Positions 10,002-17,100 of a stretch of 64,000 bases of DNA are shown in pieces (the first letter of the stretch is position 1; each line of letters begins with the position of its first letter). Where the stretch lies: assembly GCF_000272105.2 (NCBI RefSeq), contig NZ_AJZD02000071.1, positions 22,534-86,533 of the forward strand, given 5' to 3'. The notes beneath the pieces were generated by a model that saw only the letters and a program-made list of their open reading frames with translations, ran no database searches and had not been told where the DNA came from. The translations under genes and the position numbers were made by a program. Origin of the DNA: Vibrio splendidus 12E03 (lineage in GTDB: Bacteria > Pseudomonadota > Gammaproteobacteria > Enterobacterales > Vibrionaceae).

Positions 10002-10757
10002 TTAGTCTTCCTTACCGTTAGGCTTTGTACCCGACGCGCTGGTCTTGTTGTTCGTAGTCGAATCCAATACTGCAGTCGCGTCTTCGTCAGAACCCGCAAG
10101 TACATCCGCTTTCAACGCATCCAACTCTTCTTCGGCTTCATGGCCTGCAATCATGCGGTCGAGTTTGCCCGTCACAACTTGGTAAGCAACTTGGATGAAT
10201 CGGAACGTTAGTAATGCCATACCAATCGGCAACGCCATGTAAGGGATAAAGCGTGGTAGTTTCTCGTATCGCTCACCTTCATTCAGCCAGTCAGCTAAGA
10301 ACTGCAGTATCTCTGGCATTGGAATATCATCGGTTTCATACCATGCGCGATCAGTCGCGAATGGGTACCAATAATTCCATGAGCCGATGAGAAGTAAGAT
10401 TGAAAAGGCAAGGCAGCTAGTGACGGCAATTAACGCATACACTTTGCGTAGCTTTTCAGGGGCAAGGTTGATGATGACATCAACACCAATGTGAAAGTGC
10501 TTTTTAACGCCGTAAGAAGCGCCAACCAGTACCATCCATGCAAACATGAATACCGTCAGTTCCAATGCCCACAAGATATTGCCATTGAATGCGTATCTGA
10601 ATACCACGTTGGCAAAAGTAAGTAGCGTCATTGCGCCAAGGAAAAATGCGATTAATGACTCTTCAATCACATCCGTAACTCTTCCGACTTTGGAAAAAAG
10701 AGAGGTTTCCAGTGCTGATTCGCTAGAATTTGGTTGTTCCATTTGAGGCTTTTCCAT
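10002..10757 (-). CDS. dctQ: TRAP transporter small permease subunit DctQ
   Basis: A 251-residue four-helix membrane protein. The conserved small-subunit pattern is present (FANVVFRYAFN, WALELTVFMFAWMVLVGASYGVKKHFHIGVDV). It is somewhat longer than many DctQ proteins because of an N-terminal hydrophilic lead and a C-terminal tail of about 50 residues rich in acidic, Asn, Thr and Lys residues that extends into the cytoplasm. It pairs with DctM. It is separated from dctP by 64 bases that contain a hairpin likely to reduce read-through. Confidence 0.93.
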   Translation of the reverse strand: MEKPQMEQPNSSESALETSLFSKVGRVTDVIEESLIAFFLGAMTLLTFANVVFRYAFNGNILWALELTVFMFAWMVLVGASYGVKKHFHIGVDVIINLAPEKLRKVYALIAVTSCLAFSILLLIGSWNYWYPFATDRAWYETDDIPMPEILQFLADWLNEGERYEKLPRFIPYMALPIGMALLTFRFIQVAYQVVTGKLDRMIAGHEAEEELDALKADVLAGSDEDATAVLDSTTNNKTSASGTKPNGKED

Positions 10758-10787
10758 AATTGACTCCGCTTATAATTGTTTTAATAA

Positions 10788-10811
10788 GGAGTGACGAATA
10801 CTCGCCACTCC
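10788..10811 (-). terminator. Attenuator-like hairpin between dctP and dctQ
   Basis: A 10-bp stem with one wobble pair (10788-10797 with 10802-10811, arm GGAGTGACGA on plus) is followed on the minus strand by TTATTAAAACAATTAT. A partial terminator here would make the binding protein more abundant than the permeases, as is usual for binding-protein transporters. Confidence 0.55.
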
Positions 10812-10821
10812 CTTAGCGGTG

Positions 10822-11817
10822 TTATTGGTTTGAAGCTAACGCTGCATCGATAAGGTCTGAACCGATGTCTTTTTCAAACTTCTTCCATACTGGTTGAAGT
10901 GCAGCTACCCATGCTTCACGCTGTTCAGGCGTAAGTGTACGAACCTCACCACCCGCTTCAATGATGTTGTTTTTGTTCGCTAGGTTAACTTTTGAAGATT
11001 CTGCATTACGCGTCTCAGACACTTCTTGAACGATAGTGCCAAGCTGTGTGCGTACATCTTCAGGTAGGTCTTTCCAGAAGGCGTTTGACGTTACAACTAG
11101 GTAATCCAAGATACCGTGATTGGTTTCAGTCACGCCGTCTTGTACTTCAAAGAACTTCTTACCGTAGATGTTTGACCATGTGTTCTCTTGGCCATCGATA
11201 ACCTTGGTTTGCAGGCCACCGTACACTTCTTTGAAAGACATCTTCTGTGGGTTAGCGCCTAGTTGTTCAAACTGAGCCACCAATACGTCTGATGCTTGTA
11301 CACGGAATTTCAAACCTTTTGCATCTTCAGGGCTGATAAGAGGTTTGTTCGCCGACATCTGTTTCATGCCATTGTGCCAAAACGCGAGACCTTGCAGGCC
11401 ACGACGCTTCATCGCGTTCTTCAGCTTTTCACCAGATTCTGAGTTTTGGAAACGGTCAACGGCTTCTACGTCTTCAAATAGGAAAGGAAGGTCAAAAATG
11501 CGGTATTTCTTAGTGAATTTCTCAAATTTAGACAGCGATGGCGCCGCCATTTGAACATCACCATTTAACAGGGCTTCCAGTACCTTATTATCATCGTAAA
11601 GTGTTGAGTTAGGGAAAACTTGCATACAAGCTTTGCCATTCATCTCCGTGTTTACTCGCTCTTCCAGTAAAGAAGCGGCGATGCCTTTCGGGTGCTTATC
11701 GGTATTGGTTACGTGACTGAATTTAATCACTATTTCACCAGGGTCACAGTTTGCAGCAGCATTAAAACTTGTGAGCGCCAGAGCAGATACAGACAGCAGG
11801 GTAAGAGGCTTAAACAT
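10822..11817 (-). CDS. dctP: TRAP transporter dicarboxylate-binding protein DctP
   Basis: A 331-residue periplasmic binding protein with a clear signal peptide (MFKPLTLLSVSALALTSFNA, cleavage after the following AA). The mature part follows the DctP pattern: IVIKFSHVTNTDKHPKG, the GLKFRVQASDVLVAQFEQLG region holding the substrate-binding Arg, and KVIDGQENTWSNIYGKKF. It captures C4-dicarboxylates and delivers them to DctQM. A ribosome-binding site AAGGAG precedes the ATG, and a sigma-54 promoter lies about 60 bases upstream, matching control by DctD. Confidence 0.95.
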   Translation of the reverse strand: MFKPLTLLSVSALALTSFNAAANCDPGEIVIKFSHVTNTDKHPKGIAASLLEERVNTEMNGKACMQVFPNSTLYDDNKVLEALLNGDVQMAAPSLSKFEKFTKKYRIFDLPFLFEDVEAVDRFQNSESGEKLKNAMKRRGLQGLAFWHNGMKQMSANKPLISPEDAKGLKFRVQASDVLVAQFEQLGANPQKMSFKEVYGGLQTKVIDGQENTWSNIYGKKFFEVQDGVTETNHGILDYLVVTSNAFWKDLPEDVRTQLGTIVQEVSETRNAESSKVNLANKNNIIEAGGEVRTLTPEQREAWVAALQPVWKKFEKDIGSDLIDAALASNQ

Positions 11818-11876
11818 TATTATTCTCCTTAGTAAACAAAGCAGCCCTTCAATGGGAACTGCGTGCTTTCACTAAG

Positions 11877-11891
11877 GCAATTAGCGAGCCA
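11877..11891 (-). promoter_or_regulatory. Sigma-54 promoter of dctPQM
   Basis: On the minus strand the sequence is TGGCTCGCTAATTGC, matching the RpoN consensus TGGCAC-N5-TTGC with GG and GC elements correctly 12 bases apart (-24 at 11889-11890, -12 at 11877-11878). It would start transcription near 11865, about 48 bases before dctP. DctD, encoded in this window, is the expected activator. Confidence 0.8.
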
Positions 11892-11975
11892 CATTAACAC
11901 AATTCATTAACAAGCCTTTAACCACAAGGCTTCATCAGATCTGCTTGCAGTTGTCGCTAACTCGCTACAAAAATT

Positions 11976-12054
11976 AATGGGTGGAAAATGACACATAGAA
12001 TATTTGTAAATGGGTGGAAGCTGACCAATGTAATAGTAATGAATGAGGTCTGAC
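11976..12054. repeat. Three 33-bp-phased repeats upstream of the dctP promoter
   Basis: The motif AATGGGTGGAAAATGAC starts at 11976, AATGGGTGGAAGCTGAC at 12009, and a shortened copy AATGAGGTCTGAC at 12042. Start-to-start spacing is exactly 33 bp each time, about three helical turns. The block lies about 85-165 bp upstream of the sigma-54 promoter, where DctD enhancer sites are expected. An alternative is the remnant end of an IS21-family element, whose ends carry such repeats. Together with the sigma-54 promoter this accounts for most of the 346-base gap between dctP and the thioesterase gene. Confidence 0.5.
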
Positions 12055-12059
12055 CAAAA
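12043..12059 (+). promoter_or_regulatory. Weak FadR-operator-like core upstream of the thioesterase
   Basis: ATGAGGTCTGACCAAAA contains the palindromic core GGTCTGACC, identical to the core of the stronger candidate in front of fadI (52145-52153). The flanks match the FadR consensus poorly. It lies about 105 bp upstream of the hot-dog thioesterase gene and overlaps the third phased repeat, so it may be part of that repeat instead. Confidence 0.3.
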
Positions 12060-12163
12060 GCCACATTACCGATGATGTCTTGAAGTAATTTCGACCTATC
12101 CTGTAGAGTGCTGCACAACTTAGCCAGATTTACTGTCCCACTACTTACCAAGAGTTGCTACCC

Positions 12164-12571
12164 ATGAGTCAGATCTACCATCACCCAGTACAAATTTACT
12201 ATGAAGATACCGATCACTCTGGTGTGGTTTATCACCCTAACTTTCTTAAATACTTCGAGCGTGCACGCGAACACGTCTTGGGTAGCGATAAACTGGCGGA
12301 ATTGTGGAATGAGCATGGACTAGGTTTTGCGGTCTATAAAGCCAACATGACTTTTCAAGATGGGGTTGAGTTCGCTGAGATCTGCGACATCCGAACCTCT
12401 TTTGAAATCGATGGCAAATACAAAACCTTATGGCGACAAGAGGTATGGCGTAAAGATGCGACCAAACCCGCCGTGATTGGTGATATCGAGATGGTTTGCC
12501 TAGATAAAGACAAACAACTTCAGCTTGTACCCGCTGAAGTATTAAAAGCGATGCTTGGCGAAACGAGCTAA
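12164..12571 (+). CDS. Hot-dog acyl thioesterase (4-hydroxybenzoyl-CoA thioesterase/YbgC family)
   Basis: The ATG at 12164 gives 135 residues; an upstream in-frame TTG at 12155 is less likely. The family motif YYEDTDHSGVVYHPNFLKYF is near the N-terminus and contains the catalytic Asp (DTDHSG) followed by ERAREH. Such enzymes hydrolyse acyl-CoA or acyl-ACP thioesters in the cytosol. It is unlike the ybgC of tol-pal operons in context: it sits next to pfaE and the pfa genes. From memory, a very similar hot-dog thioesterase called Orf6 was described beside the pfa genes of Photobacterium profundum. A role in releasing or editing PUFA-synthase products is therefore a reasonable inference. Confidence 0.85.
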   Translation: MSQIYHHPVQIYYEDTDHSGVVYHPNFLKYFERAREHVLGSDKLAELWNEHGLGFAVYKANMTFQDGVEFAEICDIRTSFEIDGKYKTLWRQEVWRKDATKPAVIGDIEMVCLDKDKQLQLVPAEVLKAMLGETS

Positions 12572-12591
12572 CTTCCCCTCACCAAGCTAGC

Positions 12592-13422
12592 TTAAAAGAG
12601 GTGAGACGACGAAAAGGTTCTCATCTCTATCTGCATGGGTAGCAAATTCCCGCCAAGCGTCACCGCAAACCGATACTGTTCATCCAACCGACCTAAGCAA
12701 CACTGCCAATCTGTAGAGCTATCGTCTTGTTGAGCAGAATCCAAATTCAACCCAATCCCGCTATGTAGCCTGATTTCGCTATCCAAGCCTGATTTAGCAT
12801 CCGATGAGCCGAGTTCCACTACTTGCTTGGTCAAATTAGAGAAATCGAACGAAAAACTTTTCAATGATGTGGCCAATCCCTTTCCTGTCGCTTTGATGTA
12901 AGACTCTTTCAATGCCCACAAATCAAAAAAACGTTCTCTTTGAGATAGCTCATCCAGCTCGAGTAAATCGTTAATCTCAAACTCTGAAAAGTAATGCTTC
13001 ATAATCGCCGCTATGTTGGTCGAGCTTCTTGCATGTTCAATATCCACGCCAAGCTGTAGTGATTGCCCTTTCGTTTGGCAGACAGCAATCAGTAAATGCT
13101 CTTGGCTGTGGCTAATATTGAAATTCAGTCCGGTTTTGTATTGCTGCTCTGCGATCAAGCTTGGCTTGCCTTTCTCACCGTACTCAAACCGCCACTCTTC
13201 AGCCGCTAAATCAGAGTAGAACGACAACACCTCTCGCAAATAATTACGAACATAGAGCGCTTGGATCTGAGATGAAGGCATTCGATAACGTTCAACCTTG
13301 GCGACTTCATCGTCGGTAAGTTTCTGTTTGAGGCGCGACACATGCTCAGTACCTTTATCCAAATCGCTTAGAGAACAAAGCCACAAATCAACGACTGGTG
13401 TTTCCATCTTTCTAGCACTCAC
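12592..13422 (-). CDS. pfaE: 4'-phosphopantetheinyl transferase PfaE (Sfp type)
   Basis: A 276-residue Sfp/AcpT-superfamily transferase. Signature motifs are GVDIEH (125-130, Mg-binding Asp127 and Glu129) and WALKESYIKATGKGL (169-183), with the conserved ISHSQEHLLIAV stretch before them. The start is uncertain: a GTG at 13422 opens the frame and an ATG follows at 13407. It transfers phosphopantetheine from CoA to the serines of carrier domains, here most likely the five ACPs of PfaA, without which the synthase is inactive. It lies head-to-head with pfaA across a 706-base gap and tail-to-tail with the thioesterase gene. Confidence 0.92.
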   Translation of the reverse strand: MSARKMETPVVDLWLCSLSDLDKGTEHVSRLKQKLTDDEVAKVERYRMPSSQIQALYVRNYLREVLSFYSDLAAEEWRFEYGEKGKPSLIAEQQYKTGLNFNISHSQEHLLIAVCQTKGQSLQLGVDIEHARSSTNIAAIMKHYFSEFEINDLLELDELSQRERFFDLWALKESYIKATGKGLATSLKSFSFDFSNLTKQVVELGSSDAKSGLDSEIRLHSGIGLNLDSAQQDDSSTDWQCCLGRLDEQYRFAVTLGGNLLPMQIEMRTFSSSHLF

Positions 13423-13754
13423 TTCTTAAAAACCACTCTTCATAAAGCCATCAATAAAACATCAAAACGAACAAATTTAACTCACCTATATTTTGAGAGA
13501 AACATAGAGAATTTGGGCAGGAAACACCCTTCATATGCGGACTTAAAACTAATTTTTCAAATAATAACAAATTAAAACACAGATCACACTTAGCCTTACG
13601 GAACAGGCATCTATTAAATGTTACTTACAAAAATCTGACATAGATCTCACCAAGTCAAAATATAGAGTATAAACACTAAAAAATAAGCCATACCCATTAA
13701 TTATCAACAAGTTAATTACATTAAAAATACAAAATTCAAAAACACACAAATTTC

Positions 13755-13771
13755 ATCTGGTCTGAACAGAT
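13755..13771 (+). promoter_or_regulatory. FadR-operator-like site upstream of pfaA
   Basis: The 17-mer ATCTGGTCTGAACAGAT closely resembles FadR operators. From memory the E. coli fadBA site is ATCTGGTACGACCAGAT, which differs at three positions. The outer arms ATCTG/CAGAT are perfectly symmetric. It is placed about 41 bases before a possible start site, as in FadR-activated fabA. It suggests the PUFA synthase genes are controlled by the acyl-CoA-responsive regulator FadR. Binding is not shown by sequence alone. Confidence 0.6.
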
Positions 13772-13899
13772 CATAGTGGCCTCTGGGAGCATTGTATCGA
13801 CCACTCACCTCGGGTAGCCTGCTCAACCATTAAACAAATTCACACGTTTTCTTTGCGGATACCGACTTGTCATTTAGTCAGACTTTGAACAGGATTTTA

Positions 13900-13941
13900 A
13901 TGGACATCGCCTCAACATTTGAATGCCACCGTCGCGCATGA
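13900..13941 (+). CDS. Candidate 13-residue leader peptide before pfaA
   Basis: An ATG at 13900 preceded by AGGA at normal spacing (CAGGATTTTAATG) encodes MDIASTFECHRRA and stops with TGA at 13939-13941. The stop overlaps the ATG of the next small frame (ATGA), a typical coupling arrangement. Too short to judge by composition; it could be a regulatory leader or chance. Confidence 0.3.
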   Translation: MDIASTFECHRRA

Positions 13942-14129
13942 AACACCTCCCCTACTCTCGTAAGTCAACGCACTTCGAAAGCCTAATTTCTATCTGGTTG
14001 CCACCACTCAGCAACCTGAATTTTCAGCTGCGCTTCCCTAAGTCTGTTTCAGATTTTCTTTCTATAGCTTTAAAAGCGCAGCCTCAAAACACGACATCAC
14101 TTTCTGTGATTTCTAGTGGAGACTCATAA
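13938..14129 (+). CDS. Candidate 63-residue small protein ending at the pfaA start
   Basis: The frame from ATG 13938 encodes MKHLPYSRKSTHFESLISIW and continues to a TAA whose last base is the A of the pfaA ATG (TAATG). No recognised domain and no strong ribosome-binding site of its own; the overlap with the 13-residue frame could supply ribosomes. The frame coincides with a shift to higher G/C. It may be translated as a coupling device for pfaA, or be a chance opening in the leader. Confidence 0.3.
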   Translation: MKHLPYSRKSTHFESLISIWLPPLSNLNFQLRFPKSVSDFLSIALKAQPQNTTSLSVISSGDS

Positions 14130-17100
14130 TGAGCCAACCCGAAAAAAATACACCGGAATCAGTCGACGACACTCGACTTAATAAACGTCTTAAAGACATG
14201 CCTATTGCTATCGTTGGAATGGCAAGCATGTTTGCGAACTCTCGTTACTTAAACAAGTTCTGGGATTTGATCAGCGAAAAGATCGATGCAATTACCGAAG
14301 TGCCTGATACGCACTGGCGTCCAGAAGATTACTACGATTCAGATCGTACAACGCCAGACAAATCTTACTGTAAGCGCGGTGGTTTCATCCCAGAAGTTGA
14401 CTTCAACCCTATGGAGTTCGGCCTTCCGCCAAACATCCTAGAACTGACTGATACTTCACAGCTGCTTTCTCTGATCGTTGCAAAAGAAGTACTTGAAGAT
14501 GCCAAGCTGCCTGAAGGTTACGATCGCGATAAGATCGGTATTACGCTCGGTGTGGGTGGTGGTCAGAAGATCGCTCAAAGCCTAAATGCTCGTCTTCAAT
14601 ACCCTGTTTTGAAAAAAGTATTCAAGAGCAGTGGTATCAACGACGAAGACAGCGAAATGCTGATCAAAAAGTTCCAAGACCAATACATCCACTGGGAAGA
14701 GAACTCGTTCCCTGGTTCATTGGGTAACGTTATTTCAGGTCGTATCGCTAACCGCTTTGACCTTGGTGGCATCAACTGTGTAGTAGACGCTGCTTGTGCA
14801 GGTTCTCTAGCCGCAATGCGCATGGCCCTGAGTGAGCTGGTTGAAGGCCGCAGTGAAATGATGATCACGGGTGGCGTGTGTACTGATAACTCGCCAACCA
14901 TGTACATGAGCTTCTCTAAAACACCTGCATTTACCACCAATGAAACCATTCAACCTTTCGACATCGACTCAAAAGGTATGATGATTGGTGAAGGCATCGG
15001 CATGGTTGCTCTTAAGCGACTTGAAGATGCAGAGCGCGATGGCGACAGAATCTACTCAGTGATTAAAGGTGTCGGTTCTTCTTCGGATGGTAAGTTCAAG
15101 AGTATTTACGCGCCTCGCCCTGAAGGACAAGCAAAAGCGCTAAAACGTGCTTACGATGATGCTGGTTTCGCACCGCACACGCTTGGCCTTTTAGAAGCGC
15201 ACGGCACAGGTACAGCGGCAGGTGACGTTGCTGAATTTGGTGGCTTAAACTCAGTATTCAGTGAGAACAATGAAGAGAAGCAACACATTGCGTTAGGCTC
15301 TGTGAAATCTCAAATTGGTCACACCAAGTCAACCGCCGGTACTGCAGGTTTAATCAAAGCGGCACTGGCACTACACCACAAAGTACTGCCGCCAACGATT
15401 AACGTATCGGCTCCGAATCCGAAGTTGGATATCGAGAACTCACCGTTCTACCTAAACACGCAAACGCGTCCTTGGATGCAACGTGTCGACGGTACACCAC
15501 GCCGTGCAGGTATCAGCTCATTCGGTTTTGGTGGCACTAACTTCCACGTCGTATTGGAAGAGTACACGCCAGAGCACGCTCGCGGTGACAAATACCGTCA
15601 GCGCCAAGTACCGCAAACTCTGTTATTTAGCGCGGAATCTCGTCAAGCACTGATCAATGAGCTTAAACAAGTTTCAACTCAAGCTGCAGACGCTACGTTC
15701 AAACTGGAAGCACTTGCTGAGCAACATGCTCTACGTGAAGTAAATACTGAGCATGCTCGTCTTGGTTTAGTTGTCACTGACCAAGCAGACCTTCAAGCGC
15801 AGCTGACTCAAGCCGTTTCAATGCTTGAGAGCCAAACCAAAACACATTGGCAAATGCCAAACGGTACTAGCTACCGTGAGTCGGCACTGATTGCTGAAAA
15901 CGGTGCAGGCAAAGTAGCGGCACTATTTGCAGGTCAAGGTTCACAATACCTAAATATGGGCCGTGAGCTTGCGTGTCACTACCCTGAAATGCGTCAACAG
16001 CTTGCTCAAGCGGATCAAGTATTTGGTCAGCACAAGAAGACGGCTTTATCGCAAATTCTGTTCCCAATTCCAACTTTCACACCAGAAGCAAGCAAAGCTC
16101 AAGAAGCTGTGTTAACCAACACGGCCAATGCTCAAAGTGCAATTGGTACTGTGTCTATGGGTCAGTTCGACATCATGACTCAAGCTGGCTTCAAAGCAGA
16201 CATGGTTGCAGGCCACAGCTTTGGTGAGCTAAGCGCATTATGTGCATCGGGTGTTATCTCGCAAGACGATTACTACCAGTTAGCTTTCGCTCGTGGCGAT
16301 GCGATGGCGGCGACACCAGAACAAGGCGACAGCGGTACTATGTTTGCGGTCATCCTAGACGCAGACAAGCTTCCAGCCGTTGAAAGCTGCATCAGTCAAT
16401 TCGAAGGCGTGAGCATTGCCAACTACAACGCTCCGACTCAACTGGTTATTGCAGGTCCAACTGCGACGGTTCAACAAGCAGCACAAGCGCTAACAGAACA
16501 AGGCTTCAAAGCGATTGCTCTGCCAGTATCTGGTGCTTTCCACACACCGCTTGTTGCCCACGCTCAAAAACCATTTGCTGCGGCAATTGATAAAGCTGCA
16601 TTCAGTGCTCCAACGCTGCCGCTTTACTCAAACGCAACAGGCAAACTGCACAGCAAAGACGCTAAAGCAATTAAGAAAGCATTCAAACAGCACATGCTGC
16701 AATCGGTTCGTTTCAGCGAGCAAATTGAAGCGATGTATGAAGCCGGTGCGCGCGTATTCGTAGAGTTCGGTCCGAAAAACATCCTTCAAAAGCTGGTTGA
16801 GAAAACATTGGCTGATAAGAACGAAGAGCTTTACGCAATCAGCATCAACCCAAGCCCTAAAGGCGACAGTGACCAACAGCTTCGTTTAGCTGCGGTTCAA
16901 CTGTGCGTGGCAGGTGTTTCATTAGACAACATTGACCCTTACCAAGCTGACATTGCTGAACCTGCAAAGGCATCACCAATGAACATCAAGCTGAATGCAA
17001 CCAACTACATCAGCCCAGCTACTCGTAAGAAGATGGATCAATCATTGGCTTCGGGCAACGTCACCGAAAAGACTGAGATTGTTGAAGTGAAAGTTGAAGT

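Larger units (their letters stand above)
13423..14128. other. Divergent pfaE / pfaA control region
   Basis: The pfaE-proximal part (13423 to about 13754) is strongly A/T-rich with no gene, as expected for promoters and possible nucleoid-protein binding. A FadR-like operator lies at 13755-13771, with a possible -10 (TTGTAT, 13792-13797) placing the operator centre about 41 bases before the start site. From about 13860 the composition becomes G/C-richer, and two overlapping small reading frames lead into pfaA. A GGTTGC/GCAACC hairpin (13996-14016) lies within the second. No gene for a PfaR-type regulator is present here. Confidence 0.6.

Noticed and set aside
11957..12151. 64-codon minus-strand frame upstream of dctP
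   Set aside because: It lies in a region filled by repeats and promoter elements, has no ribosome-binding site and gives a composition unlike a protein.
12155..12163. TTG start for the thioesterase
   Set aside because: The ATG at 12164 gives the normal family N-terminus (MSQIYHHPVQ); the three extra residues add nothing.
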